In this document: positions 1 to 13,140 of the stretch, one piece after another
How the letters are laid out: each line of letters opens with the position of its first letter
Numbering within the stretch: position 1 is the stretch's first letter
From: Marthasterias glacialis
Taxonomy: Eukaryota > Echinodermata > Asteroidea > Forcipulatida > Asteriidae
NCBI GenBank assembly: GCA_911728455.2
Contig: OU452231.1
Location: 14,341,838 to 14,405,837, forward strand
Reading direction: 5' to 3'
DNA length: 64,000 nucleotides
Position numbers and translations under genes: made by a program
The notes under the pieces: generated by a model
The model's input: only the letters and a program-made list of their open reading frames with translations
What the model was told of the DNA's origin: nothing
Database searches by the model: none

Positions 1-270
1 TCATAATTTAACAGGATTCTACTAAAAAGAGGTACCGTACCACCCTTTCCTATGGAGGATTACGCGTGTGTTTACATTTTTTACCCAACAGGGGTCACGT
101 GACGTAGGTCGCGCTATCGGTCTATTGGTTGGCAAACACCATAGAGTTGTGCACTAGGCAGACGCACAAATGCGTATGCGTGAGGCAACCGTCATTCCCA
201 CACAAAAAGGCGTGATCTTCCTTCATTCTGCCAACCAGTAGTGTTAGTGCGCACGCAGGGTGTACAATTT
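1..270. repeat. Interspersed repeat family A, fragment
   Basis: This stretch shares recognisable blocks with 10300-10560, 11510-11760, 17680-18200 and 63470-63800. Shared blocks include the TTTCCTATGGAGGA motif, the GGTCACGTGA...TTGGTCGCGC block and the AATTTAACAG-ATTCTACTAA block, in either orientation. It holds no open reading frame of interest. The class of element is unknown. The left limit is the window edge. Confidence 0.6.
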
Positions 271-621
271 ACATTCATGGAAAATGTCTATAATGAGTGG
301 GTTATGCGCAGAACCTGATATTTTCCATCCAAGAGAATGACAAAATAATTATTGTCAGACAGGCTGAAAATGCACCATGAGTACCCCTGCAAAGGTTCCC
401 GAATTTGTATTCAAAATAATCTAGGTCATCTGTATTCTTATACTTTGAGATTACTGAAAACTTTCAACTGGAAATCACATCTCAAAGTTTATTCCTCTTT
501 CTGAAAATCCTGCAAAGAAATTGTTGTTTATGAAAAGGTAGCTGCTGCAGCTTGGCGCAAGATTCTGGTTTTTGTTTTTTCCCCGCGAGAGGGCGCTATC
601 ATCCACACGCTTCGTCGTGGT

Positions 622-665
622 GGTGCACCCACAGACATAAAGTTCTTTATGTCTGTGGGTGCACC
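622..665. repeat. Perfect 21-bp-arm hairpin
   Basis: Arms at 622-642 and 645-665 are exact reverse complements around a 2-nt centre (arm begins GGTGCACCCACAGACATAAAG). No gene is nearby. It is probably a foldback MITE remnant. Confidence 0.7.
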
Positions 666-839
666 CGATCCACCCTGCTAAATAGTCCTATTATGCTTAA
701 TATTCGGTTTATAGTAACACCATGTGTATATAATCTACTTTGCTGGGTAAATTGTTTTAAAATACCAGATGGGGAGGTAGGAAATTAGCCGGAAATACTA
801 TACTTTCGCTTACAGTAGATCTAGAGGATAAAGAGACCT

Positions 840-1288
840 GGGCTCGATTTCACAAAGCACTAAGATTCATCTTAAGATGAGTTGTCATTATCACCATAGT
901 GATTTGTATTGTGACATCACACTTTGCTTAGCATAAGATCGATTTGCAGTTAAGATCAATCTTAGCTCTTTGTGAAATCAACCCCTGCTGGGCTCGATTT
1001 CACAAAGCACTAAGATTCATCTTAAGATGAGTTGTCATTATCACAATAGTGATTTGTATTGTGACATCACACTTTGCTTAGCATAAGATCGATTTGCAGT
1101 TAAGATCAATCTTTAGCTCTTTGTGAAATCAACCCCTGCTGGGCTCGATTTCACAAAGCACTAAGATTCATCTTAAGATGAGTTGTCATTATCACAATAG
1201 TGATTTGTATTGTGACATCACACTTTGCTTAGCATAAGATCGATTCGCAGTTAAGATCAATCTTTAGCTCTTTGTGAAATCGAGCCCA
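840..1288. mobile_element. Three head-to-tail copies of a palindromic MITE
   Basis: Three near-identical units of about 150 bp start at 840, 990 and 1141. Each begins GGGCTCGATTTCACAAAG and ends with its reverse complement (CTTTGTGAAATC...). The first two end in a variant terminus followed by CCTGCT, and the last ends in the perfect terminus GATTTCACAAAG inverted. The interior is also palindromic (CTTAAGATGA ... TTAAGATCAATC). It has no coding capacity, so it is a non-autonomous DNA element. A decayed relative lies at 7461-7545. Confidence 0.8.
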
Positions 1289-3465
1289 GCATCTCAAGCA
1301 GTTAGTCTCCTGACGATTATTAGAGCAGGCCAGTCGAAACGTTGAGACAAATGACTATTACTCCGCAGCAGTGAGGTTAATCCCTAGAAGTCCCCTCGAT
1401 CTACTAAGCAAAAGTAGCAGTAGTCCCAGCCGATTTCCTACCTCCCCAGGTACTTAATAAGCATGACAGTTCTTTTCAGAACTGACATCAGTTCCGTTCA
1501 GAACTAAGAAGTCCCCCCAAATTCCCAACTAATAAATAACAGGACAAGTTCTCACAGGAACAATCTACATGGCAAAGTAGATATACACATGGTGTTGTAT
1601 ATATCACTCAATGTGGATGTTACGCTTTTATTGGCAGCGAAAACGCGCTTTTTAGCTTTTTGAAATAAAAACAGAAATGTGCAGTGATATCTTAACGTCA
1701 GTTTTCTTTTCAATTTTATGGGGATAGGCCTACTGCAGGGTCCCCCAACGCTCGTCACAATAAAAAAACTGGTAAACGAAAAAGACAAGCGGCCTTTATG
1801 GGAAAAGGGCCAAAATGGCTTGTGAGCAAAATAGGACAAACGTCTTAGGGCCTAGCTTATCCAAAGGAGAGTCCATAACACAAATGACCACAACTATGTA
1901 ATTTACATTACATTAATCGATAATGAGGCTCGACGGCTTTTGTCATCAATATAAACTTGGTTTGAAGTCTGATCTGAGCTCACGATTTTGTTTGCATCAG
2001 CCACACAAGAGCTCTTAGACTGGTTAATCCACATAAGGGCGCCAATTCAGTTAATACTTAATAGAAAGGTTGCGTGACCCCGGGAAAAGTTCATTTCGCA
2101 GCCATATACAAACTCAATAACTGACGCGGCGACTGTTTGTACAAATGTCTATTTGTGCAAGCAGCATTAGCAAAAGGTCTGAGTCGGGTGACGTCATGTT
2201 AAGCAGGAAGAAATAATATCGATGCTGTATTAAATGTCTAATAAAAAGATTCCATAAGCGTACTCAGGCATGATTGCTTCGTTCTTGAAAGGGTAAGGGC
2301 ACTAAAAAGGCATTTTCTTCTTGATAAAGGGCACCTCTATGAGGAAATTGTAAATTTCACCTGGAACATCTCAAGGAACACCAAGGCATGAACACCAGGG
2401 GCACGGTGGTAATTGCCTCCGTTTCATCACTACATGTGAAGTATCAGGCCTGATTGTCCCTTGTTTTATTTTAATGTGGGGTTTTTTCTCAAGGAAATAA
2501 AATAAATCATTTTGAGGGAATGAATAATGTTTCGAGTAACATTTCGAGGGAACGGTTTTACATATTATATATTTTGTTCTTCATAACCTGCTCCGTATAA
2601 AAAAAAACGGACGTCGGCACTCAAGACTTCATTCGACCTTAACTTGGATACTAACAGTGGCGTAACCAGACATTTTCATGGGGGGGGGGGAAGCGCCAAG
2701 CTGGGGCAAAGACATAATTTGGGAGGAGGGCTATTTAATGTAACAAACCATTCATTCGTGTATTTTTGCGATCTCATTTGGGGTGGGGGCGAGGCCGGGA
2801 ATTAATTATTTTGTGAAAAGTTTGTTACTCGTGTGAATAAAACCTATTTAGCACAAACCATCACGTCAGATTGCATATCCATTCCAGGGAAATGTACATT
2901 TTTGAGAAATATTAAATCTAAATCTAAATTTGATTTAAGTGGGAAAATTATCTTAAAGGTAATTTGCAAAGATTTATCGTTACAAATTACCTTTAACTTA
3001 AGTTGAAGATAACAAAAACAACAAAAAACAACAAAAACAAAACAGCACAAACTGTTCCAAGTTAAAATCCGTGAAAAACATCAACCGTTATTCAGTGTTT
3101 TCTCAAGAACAATGACAGCTAGTTTCTTAATATCACAGGGAAAAACTGGGTTATTCTTCCAAAAGTCAATGATGTATAAATCGAGGGGATGATACAGGCA
3201 TTATCTGCACGTAAGTTAGATTGAACCAGAGATTAACAATTCTCACACAGTGTCAGCAGCAGTTTCTATCTGACAATAATTAAGAAATACATCAATTAAA
3301 AAGGATGACAATTTTATTCCCGTCAAAACCCTGTCATCGTTTTTCTTCGACAGTCAACCACGTGCTGGATTACAGGAAAGGTGAATTTTGTCATGGCGCA
3401 ATCATCGTCTTTTCAAGTTTAAACAGCAAAAAGATGCTCGCAGCACGAAAACATAAACTTACATT
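1289..3465. other. Non-coding stretch, no gene recognised
   Basis: AT-rich DNA with only short chance reading frames. It contains a MITE-terminus-like motif at about 2656 (CAGTGGCGTAACCAG followed by poly-G) and a small hairpin at 2954-2996. I see no domain, splice-bounded exon or RNA gene. Confidence 0.5.
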
Positions 3466-4205
3466 ATGATAAAAAAACATTCGCTCTTTTCCAGATGGGC
3501 CCAAACCATTGTTCGCCCTAGTGTGCAATGGTACAATGACGAAACTAAAATTGCCAAAAGATTAAGAAGAAACAATAAGAAGATCTGGATAAAGTCTAAA
3601 CTTACACAGGACTTTAACTATTTTCAGTTGAAGAAAAATAATGATATCCTATTAATGAACAAGGCTCGTCGGGATTACTACAACTAACTTTGTTAAGAAA
3701 ATAGTAAAGCTCAACGCAATTGTTATTCAAGGTTAGCAGGTCCCTACTAAATCTTAACAAGTTGAGTGTCGTCCGGAGTGTGGGGGATGGGTTGCCCCCC
3801 ACCATTCTGATGACGACTCTCAACTTCTGATGACGACTCTCAACTTACCAACAAAAGGGATACTTTTTTAGTCCAGAAATTTCCACCAGCAGATCAAAAC
3901 TGTTCATTTCATCTTACCCCGTCCCCTCAAACTTCAACTCGCTGAGGAAAGTGTTCGTAATTTTGTTTAAGGTTTTGTTCCTGTTTTATTATCTTATTGT
4001 TTTGATATACAATATTATCAAAACAGTTTTTACTAGTTGTCTTTGTTCAGGTTATTTCCCTACTGTCTGGAAATCTGCTGTTGTATTACCCATGCTGACG
4101 GGAGAAAAATGGGCTTGATTTGAAAGTTGACAAATTTAACACCTATCAGCAACCCGAATTTTATTTCTAAATAAGTCGAAAAAGCAGTTCGTAGTCTCTC
4201 TCAAG
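3466..4205 (+). pseudogene. Decayed non-LTR retrotransposon (LINE), linker and reverse-transcriptase N-terminus
   Basis: The open stretch 3466-3687 reads RPSVQWYNDE...AKRLRR...NKARRDYY, typical of the region between the endonuclease and reverse transcriptase in CR1/L2-like LINE ORF2. Further on, about 4040-4130 in broken frames reads GYFPTVWKSAVVLPML and GLDLKVDKFNTY, matching the N-terminal RT consensus (YFP..WK.A...P..KK ... NFRPVSNL). Stops and frameshifts separate the pieces, so it cannot be active. It ends where a foldback MITE begins. The LINE clade is inferred from motif style only. Confidence 0.7.
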
Positions 4206-4272
4206 ACCGGAATAGACCGATTGCGCGACAATGTTGACATGTGGTCACGTGCCGCTCTATGAAATAGGGCCC

Positions 4273-4385
4273 AGGTGGCAGCAGACTTGCATTGTAAATT
4301 TCCATTGTCTAAGCCCACTAATAGTTCTGAACATGCGCGTGTTTTCAAAAACAATGGATTTACCATGATAAGTCTGCTGCCACCT
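4273..4385. mobile_element. Short foldback MITE
   Basis: Termini AGGTGGCAGCAGACTT (4273) and its inverse AAGTCTGCTGCCACCT (ending 4385) extend into arms of about 35 bp with a few mismatches around a 40-nt centre. It sits in the remains of the LINE. Confidence 0.7.
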
Positions 4386-4399
4386 AGTCACCCATCAGA

Positions 4400-6300
4400 T
4401 TAAACCGGGACTACAAAAGGTGAATTTCCGAGAGTTGAACCCACCCCCTCGCCGGTAGTATTAGACTTGACCCAAGTCCTACTTTCGTCGAGTCCTTGTC
4501 CATCTGAACAATCGACAATCGATCCTGCAATCACCCATCGCGGCTTTATTTCAGCGCTTTGTTGTGCGCCCTCACTCGCCGGGAATGTGCCAATCAACTC
4601 TGCTATCGAAAGTACAACTTGATGAATTCGCCAGGAGGCCTGCGTGATACGTAGTTATTTATAATGCATATGCAATAGCTTGAATATGTAACGAACGCGT
4701 CCGCTGCTAACCAATGAAATCGGTTTAGTTTTCAACGACTCGTTCATTTTGAAAGCGTGTGTTGCCCATTTATCTCTACCAAGTTACATACAATGACAAT
4801 AAAGAATCGGTATTGATATCTATGGATATACTATCGTAGGGTAAAGTTGTTGTATAATAACATGAAGCTTAATTGAAATAAATAAATAAATAATAATCTG
4901 TAACAATATATTCTTTGAAGAGTTCAAGATTGACCCAAAACGTAATGAATGAGTCCATGTACAAAACAGCAACACTGCATATCTATGTCATGCAGCCTGC
5001 ATATTGATATTGCGCGCCGATTCCCCGAATGCTGGTGTCTCATTGGCTGCTACCCAAATCGGTAGATGAGCAAACCTGTGGCTGGCGAATTAACCAAGTC
5101 GGTTTTGCGATCTGGAATTCACTGGCTTAATTAACACTAGAATTAATTGACACTAGAGGGCGCGCGTTACAAAAAGCTCAGACACAATAATTACTGACTC
5201 AATCACCACGAAACCCGACTTGAACCAATTCTACGGTAATATAGGAGTATAATGATATTACTCATTTATTCATTTATATTGCGTAATGTTATAATATGTT
5301 ACATGGGTAACAATAATGTTCAGATGCTCATCAAAATGATAAAATGCAGATATCAAACAATTCTAAATTAAAACAGTAGTTTACTACAGTGATTTAATTA
5401 ATACTTACATAGATTTAGTTAAATACTTCAAATAAAAAGTCTGCACCTGTCGAAATAAATGGATTTTAAGCAAATTGTTGACGCTGCTAGTATTGTCGGT
5501 GTTCCTATAATGCCTTGTGGGAGGGCATTCCAAAGTTTAGGGGCAACGCACTAAAAAGCATCTCCCAAAGTACTTTTGGTTTTACAGTATGTATAGAGTG
5601 GGTATATTTGGACAAAGGCCTTTGCATTGAAGGATTACACAATCAGCAACAATTTAAAATTGATCCAATGTAAAGCCAATGTAAATCAATTGAAAAAGGT
5701 GTAAAAAAAGGTGTGGTAACAATATTTATTGACATGAATTACTTTTTCTCAGTGCAGCTCCTTGACAGTTAATTATTTTCTGTTATGTCTAATGTCATGC
5801 AAAAAATGTACAGCGTGGTCTTTTGTTATGTGTGATAGACATGTTCATGTGCTTATCAAACCAGGCGCCAAGATTTGTCACAGTGGGAGCAGGAGCAAAT
5901 CTGGAACTCCCTACCCTGATGCTGTGAATATTAACTTTGGCAAGTGTTGACGAGTGCCAATATTCACAAAATTCAGTTTTTGATTAATTTAATTGTTTTA
6001 ACATAAGTACGTTATTGAGCATCCATTCGCACGCTTAATGTACGCAGCCCGCCATTGCGGAAAGAACAAACGCCTCGTTTTGTCTAGACAAAAGGAAATA
6101 CAGTTGTGGGTCATAAGGGATATGAGTTTCAAAGATATTAAAAGGTCTACTACATGAGCCTATGGGGGTATTTCACATTAACAGCCAACTTTGTGCTTAC
6201 TGTGCGATGTTCATTTCAAAGCGCTGCTAACCATGGTTTTACATTGTTACGTCCTTCATTTTCCTACAGTAAGCACCGGAAGATTAGCACGCCTTTTCGG
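4400..6300. other. Non-coding stretch, no gene recognised
   Basis: AT-rich, with short chance frames only. The block around 5490-5640 (GGGAGGGCATTCCAAAGTTT...) looks like repeat debris of a type I have seen in animal genomes, but I cannot assign it. No splice-bounded coding exon is visible. Confidence 0.4.
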
Positions 6301-6307
6301 GTGCTTA

Positions 6308-7200
6308 CGGTACCAGTCAACTATGTTCAACATGTTATAACGATGCAACCATTATCGAATGACAGCTTTGCCAGATATGCGGATGTTATATTCACACAGT
6401 TATAGGGTCAGGGTCTAAGCTTAACATGTCAAAAAAGTACTGGTGAAAACCCTGCGACGCCATTAATGTGTTCCCAGGGGCCTTTATAGAAAGAAGAGAA
6501 AAAACAATGTGTGAGGGGGACAAAACCTACTTGTTATTTTCTAATGTTTGACAGAACCAAATTCAAAGATATTTTGTTTCAAAATGAAGTCGGGAGGTTG
6601 TAAGGTTGTCTAAAATGGTATTGTGGCGTTGACGGAAAATGCAGTTGATATCAGTGACTAGAAGATTAAAGCTCTGGGAAAAAGCTCTGTTTAAAAGATA
6701 GATTTTATAACAATCATCGATAATATACGCGACTGTTAAACTTATAGTATTTGGATATCAGAAAACTTGGTACTCGGATACTTGTACTCGATGGCCCAAG
6801 TACTCGTACTTGAGTACTACTTGACCACCCTAGTACCCAACAATTGATATTCGACCGAAAAGCACTTGATTGCATAACTGTAAACAGGTGTGGAAAGGAC
6901 ATTTAGAGAAACCGTTGACCATTATTTTGTTTATATACTTCACTGTTTCCGTGCTGTCCAAAACATCTTGGAGCGGATGACCTATCTTCTGACGTACAAG
7001 TCAACAATGTTCAACGTGTTATAACGGTGCAACCATTATCGAATGACAGTTTTGCTAGATATTCGGATTTTATATTCACGCAGTTATAGGGTCATGGTCT
7101 AAAACTTAACATGTAAACAAGTCACCTGGTTAATGTGTTCATATAGGGGCTTTTATAGAAAGAAGAAGCCTGTGTAAGGGGGACGAAACCTACTTTCTTA
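6308..7200. repeat. Diverged direct duplication (two copies of about 220 bp)
   Basis: Block 6308-6540 and block 6990-7200 share long runs, for example GCAACCATTATCGAATGACAG and CAGTTATAGGGTCA, in the same orientation. The 450 bp between them includes a palindrome-rich patch of TACTCG/CGAGTA motifs near 6770-6830. No coding content was recognised. Confidence 0.65.
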
Positions 7201-7460
7201 ATGACAAGATATACAGTTTTTATCGGGAACATATTGCAGGCGTGCCTTTGTTTCGTGTAGCTAGGCCTCACAGAGGATGATTAGTGATGACAACAATAAT
7301 TTGGTCTGTTATTAGAACGCAGAACATTAAGTTTATCATGATACCATGAAATCTTCCTCATATTCGATGAAGGTGTTATGACTTTTCTGCTTCATTGTTC
7401 ACCTTCCATTTTAAGTTTGTATTTATTGTCTCATTTCTTTAAAAGTTGATTTTTTTTAGC

Positions 7461-7545
7461 AGATTTATCTTAAGGTGAGTCGTCAGTATTACCATAGTGA
7501 TTTGTATTGTGACATCACACTTTGCTTAGCAATTAAGATTGATTC
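7461..7545. mobile_element. Remnant of the GGGCTCGATTTCACAAAG MITE
   Basis: The interior shares CCATAGTGATTTGTATTGTG and CACACTTTGCTTAGC with the three-copy array at 840-1288. Its termini are lost. Confidence 0.6.
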
Positions 7546-7549
7546 GATT

Positions 7550-9477
7550 CGATAATACAAAGGAACCGTGTCCAAATAAGAGCTCATAATATTGTCTGCA
7601 GACCTCAAAAAGTAGCCCAGGAAAATTATTTCACTTCAACTTCCGGTTTAGACAGAAACTCAAGGTCAATGTAAGCTCTTAGCATAACAAAAGACTTACA
7701 AATTTTAGGACAAGCTAAGGTAATTCAGGGGATATAATTTGTTGAAATTTTACACTTTTAATTAATGTGTTTCGACACATGATGACGTGGTGTCATCCAC
7801 AAAAATGTTGAAGGTTCTATATGAGGTTTTGGAAATGTGTCTTTCTTAGCAAACACTCGCGGGGAGAAGAATAATAGAACAACAAAAGTCAAACTAAAAC
7901 AAATGACTTTGTTTTCTTTGAGACATACAGTTGAATGCTTCAACAGAAGCCCATGTCCGGGAAATCTTGAAACAATTCAGATGACAGGGTGGAAGCATAA
8001 GAATGGAAACCACGGATATTGGCCTTAGAACAATGACGTAATGGTCATATATGGATTTACTATGATTTATGACTCACCAGGAGTGTTCAGGAAAGATAAA
8101 TTGTAAACAAAAACGGGGTTGTAATTTTACAGACATTGCATCTCTAAACGAAAGCCAGAAAGTATCTAAAACCAGAGAATCAACATATTGTTTATTATCT
8201 CATATCTTTCTGATTAAAAACCACCGCACCATCAAAGGTTCATTGCCCGCTCTGTGAATTCGCGAAGGTCTGAAGATATCTGTGTAGAGAAGATGACGAT
8301 GAAAATCAGTTGTTGATGTGGGAGGAAAACCCCAACAAGAAAAAAAAATCAGGTAGGGGTTAAAATGCAATCAATATGCAAGGCTCCTGTTCGAAGCGGG
8401 ATTCGAACTGGGGTCAACAGAGTGAAAGACCGAGAAGAATTCACTAAGCAAATCTAACACTCGGTAAGTAAAAATGACGGCCATTGAAGGTGAATTCATA
8501 TACACAGCTGGATTGAAGTCTTTTGATGTTTAAACGCCCATGCACTTTCATGAATAATCAATTTCGTTGTCGTAGTCTGCGGAGTGAAATATTTTGACGA
8601 TTACCTCACTCTGAATCACAGGAATTCCATATCTTGTCGGAGAACGTCGTCATATTGTACGTTTGCCTTTCCCATTATATTTACAGGCGAGCTGCTTCGG
8701 TGGTGTATGTTGATAGTCTACTGACTTTTCTTTTTATTACCTCATTCATTTTTTTCTTTTGAGTCATTTGTTGGAAATTGTTTCCCTTCCTTTTTGTTTT
8801 TTCTTCACATTATGGTTTCCGATTAATTGTTTTACGGGAAAAGGGTCCGAGAACCTGTTTTTGCGATGTCGTTTTGGGGGAAAAACCATTCATCGTACCG
8901 ATGAACGCTAGGACTACACGTTTACCCCCCACCCTCCCCGAAATAGACAAACAAAACAATGATGCAATGATTGATGGAAAGAAAATCACTTGGACTTTTT
9001 ATCAACAAGCATCTGAAAAATCACTTCATTCGGATAGTCAACAGTGCAAGGAATAATCTAATAATTATAATAAGAGCGAAATCCTCAGGCCCGTCTTAAA
9101 CGTTTGTTGGAAACGGCTGGGTCCCGCGGCTCGGGAGGGGTACCTGCGTGTCGGGAAGTTTGTAAGGCATTTGTACACAGGTACCAACAAACACATTGAG
9201 CGTGCACTGGGACCCTACATACGTCAGGTAATGTCCGATGTTAAACAACGTTGTTTGGTCAAGTAATTAATTCGGACTACGCCCAACAACCCTCTATATT
9301 TCAACTCAAACCCTGTCCACATCAACCCCTCTTTCAGTCACAACACTGGCCACTTTATACCTCCTCTCTATCTAAATCCTTCACCCCCATTCCTCATTTC
9401 ACCCAACACCGACTGCTCCAAGCCCGACCTCTCAAAGATCAGGCGACTTCAGCTTGTATTCAATGAGTACTTCACTA
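7550..9477. other. Non-coding stretch with a possible SINE relic
   Basis: No gene was recognised. At about 8390-8410 the minus strand carries GTTCGAATCCC, a pol III B-box-like motif, in a context resembling the 3' half of a tRNA. This may be a tRNA-derived SINE relic. The frame 8778-9056 has no recognisable domain. Confidence 0.35.
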
Positions 9478-11031
9478 GTTGAATACATTCGCGGTTTATT
9501 CATGGCAAAGAACAAAAGAGGTCGCGTTTCATGTGAACGACCTTTAGCAACGGGTCTTCTGTGGGACTTTCCCTTGTGAAAGAAATCTTTGAAGTTCTTT
9601 TTGTTTTGTTTCCAAATAAATAATCCCTTGTTGTTCTAAACCGGGCTCTCTACCCGGATCTTGGGGCCAACACTTTTTAAGGTTGTACTTTAAAACTCAT
9701 TATCTTCAAGCAAATTTGAATCCTCGATTCTGATTCGATCCATGGCAAAACTAGTGTGATTCTAAACCCTTCGTTCATGCTTGTTTGATAACTTATGATC
9801 TTACTATAATCCACGCAGTGTTTGTAATGTATGTATCCATAAAAGGCTCTTTTTTCATCTAAAGGCCGTATACTAGTTTGCATTGAGCATAGATAATGAT
9901 CGAAGGAAAAGAAACCCAACTTCGATCCCAGCATGCCTTGCTCGTTCATAACGAGGTCGAGGTATCGAGGTATCGATACAGCACGCTGCCCATGGTAGCG
10001 AGGCTGCAATCAACCTTTTCCACAATTTCATTGCATCAAGTGAAAAGATGTACATGTCCCGGATGTGAATGATAAACACGATGGGTTTTTTTGCGTACAA
10101 AGTGTGGGGCAACGCTTACGTCAGTCTTTTTTTGCGTTTTTCTAGCTTTCCAAAACTGTGTGACTCCTTTGCCTATTTGAAATTTCGCAAGGCTAGGTAT
10201 AAATGCTCACTTTTCCAACGTTCTTTACTCCTTTTTTTTAAACTGTGATTTAGGCCTACATTACAAACAAAATAACAGGCGGTGGCTACATAGTCATCCG
10301 ACGCCGGTAGTGCATGGCTAAAAAACCTCTTTTTAGTAGAATTCTGTTAAATTATGAAACAGAGATGTGATTTTAATTAATGCCACAACATACTACTTAA
10401 ATAAAGGGGCTAATTAACTAATTTATCACACAACACTCACTCCGTGTCACGGCATATCGCTTTACACGTATTTTGCCATCAGCTGATAAGGCGTTATACC
10501 CACAGAAGGTCACGTGAGCGGATGTCAACATTGGTCGCGCAATCGGTCTAGGCCCCAATTACTTTAATTGGCAAAAAAAAAAAAAAAAACGTGAATGTTG
10601 ACTAACGGCGATTATTTTTCTTCTCTAATTTACAGCAATTTAAGATACCAGGCCCTTTTAATTATTACAAATGTGAAATCACGAATAAAGACTTTCTAGC
10701 ATTGACTTGTGGCATTTCATATTAATCCGCAAGATCAACCAAAGGAAAAGGGATACTCGATCAAATGAGTACTACACCAAAACCTAATCAAATAAACTGG
10801 GGTTCCAAATCAGGACCAGAAACAAGAGCAAAATAGAAATCACGCCCATTAGTGACTTAAAAACTTTGTGGGTCTCAATATGTCGCCGCAGACTACAATA
10901 GTTTTTGTGAATGTGTGACGTGGCAATGTAGGTAAGACCCTTTCTTACACTCCAAGTTACCGTACAACCAAAATGCAACACAGTGGCGTAGCCTGGGGGG
11001 GGGGGCTGCCCCTCTGCCGAACATCTTGACC
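9478..11031. repeat. Tandem segmental duplication, copy 1 (full)
   Basis: Runs from GTTGAATACATTCGCGG to GAACATCTTGACC. The same sequence restarts at 11033. It contains family A blocks (10300-10560) and ends with the motif CAGTGGCGTAGCCTGG plus poly-G (10980), which resembles a DNA-transposon terminus. Compared with copy 2 it carries about 390 extra bp between roughly 9840 and 10200. Minus-strand frames here have no recognisable domain. Confidence 0.8.
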
Positions 11032-11032
11032 T

Positions 11033-12211
11033 GTTGAATACATTCGCGGTTTATTCCTGGTAAAGAACAAAAGAGGTCGCGTTTCATGTGAACGACCTTT
11101 AGCGACGGGTCTTCCACGGGACTTTCCCTTGTGAAAGAAATCTTTGAAGTTCTTTTTGTTTTGTTTCCAAATAAATAATCCCTTGTTGTTCCAAACCGGT
11201 CTCTCTACCCGGATCTTGGGGCCAATACTTTTTAAGGTTGTACTATAAAACTCGTTATCTTCAAGCAAATTTGAATCCTCGATTCTGATTGGTCGATCCA
11301 TGGCAAAACTAGTGTGATTCTTCGTGCATGCTTGTTTGATACCTTATGATCTTACTATAATCCACGCAATGTTTGTAATGTATGTATCCATAAATGCTCA
11401 CTTTTCCAACGTTCTTTACTCCTTTTTTTAAACTGTGATTTAGGCCTACATTACAAACAAAATAACAGGCGGGTGGCTACATAGTCGTCCGACGCCGGTA
11501 GTGCATGGCTAAAAAACTCTTTTTAGTAGAATTCTGTTAAATTATGAAACAGAGATGTGATTATAATTAATGCCACAACTATATTTAAATGAAGGGGCTA
11601 AGTAACTAATTTATCACATAACACTCACTCCGTGTCACGGCATATCGCTTTACCCGTATTTTGCCATCAGCTGATATGGCGTTATACCCACAGGAGGTCA
11701 CGTGAGCGGATGTCAACATTGGTCGCGCAATTGGTCTATTACTTTAATTGGCAAAAAAAAAAACACGTGAATGTTGACTAACGGCGATTATTTTTCTTTC
11801 TCTAATTTACAGCAATTTAAGATACCAGGCCCTTTTAATTATTACAAATGTGAAATCACGAATAAAGACTTTCTAGCATTGACTTGTGGCATTTCATATT
11901 AATCCGCAAGATCAACCAAAGGAAAAGGGATACTCGATCAAATGAGTACTACACCAAAACCTAATCAAATAAACTGGGGTTCCAAATCAGGACCAGAAAC
12001 AAGAGCAAAATAGAAATCACGCCCATTAGTGACTTAAAAACTTTGTGGGTCTCAATATGTCGCCGCAGACTACAATAGTTTTTGTGAATGTGTGTCGTGG
12101 CAATGTATGTAAGACCCTTTCTTACACTCCAAGTTACCATACAACCAAAATGCAACACAGTGGCGTAGCCTGCGGGGGGGGGGGACTGCCCCTCTGCCGA
12201 ACATCTTGACC
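11033..12211. repeat. Tandem segmental duplication, copy 2 (internally deleted)
   Basis: Near-identical to 9478-11031 across its length, including the poly-A tract near 11755 and the CAGTGGCGTAGCC-poly-G end at 12160. It lacks about 390 bp, joined at TATCCAT/AAATGCTC (about 11390). Similarity stops exactly after GAACATCTTGACC at 12211. The high identity suggests a recent duplication. Confidence 0.8.
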
Positions 12212-12534
12212 CCTGCTGACCCCCCGCTGTCAACCTCTGGACACCGTAACATTTGCTATCTCGAGTAATTTTAACTGAAATTGTCCTACCTATACAAAAC
12301 ATCCACCTCACCCCCCTGCACCCTACAAAAAGTTGTTGGCAACCACGCACCTGATGCAACATACGCCAATAATTCATTACTATAAAACACTCCCTAAAAA
12401 CGTCAGCAACCCCCCCCCCCCCCCTCCACGCAACTCAGTTCGAGCTGCAAAACTTTAGGTTCTAAACTGATGGAAAATATTGGTATTATTGCAACCAACT
12501 GTGATTTTACAACCATTTACTTTTGACGGTATAG

Positions 12535-13140
12535 CCCGGGAGGGACACAGAAGACCTAAATATTGACGTCAAATTTTGTTGAAAATGTCAAGACTTTTCC
12601 ATCCCCAAGTCGCAAAATTGGACGTCAAGTTTCATGTCTGCGACTTCCATCTGCAACTTTCCCCCAATCAGGGGAAAGTTGCTGAAGTTTCCCCGGGGAA
12701 ATTTGACATTTGGATATTTATCAGCAGCCAATCACGGCGTCCTGACCGCTTTGGACTTTGGACCTGCAGACCACGCAGCTTATGGAAAAAAATATTCTCG
12801 GCAAACTTTATAAAAAAAAATCAAAAAAAAAAAATCACATACATCAAATTTCGCGAATAGTCGTGAATTTTGCTGCTATGAATCATTAACGTAAATATTA
12901 AAGTCTGTGATGTCCATTCAGCCCAATTGGGGTTAAGTGGCAGACTTTAAAATTTGACGTTATATTTTGTGACTTTGGGAAAAGTCACAGACATGTTGAA
13001 TATTGTCGTAAAATTTTGCGACTCGGGAAGCAGGTTGCAAACCATGAAAACTTACGTTACATTTCGGACTTAGCGAAAGTCGTGCATTTTGTTTCCATGA
13101 ATTTTACCTCAATATTTAGGTCTTCTTTGTCCCTCCAGGG
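12535..13140. mobile_element. Non-autonomous element with about 40-bp terminal inverted repeats
   Basis: The left end (CCCGGGAGGGACACAGAAGA, continuing CCTAAATATTGACG) is mirrored at the right end (TTAGGTCTTCTTTGTCCCTC then CAGGG, ending 13140) with few mismatches. The interior has further short palindromes (for example CCCCAATCAGGGG). No transposase frame is present. Confidence 0.7.

Noticed and set aside
10957-12377. Minus-strand frames of 114 and 138 codons in the duplicated block
   Set aside because: They differ between the two copies, run through poly-C tracts and show no known domain. They are repeat sequence.
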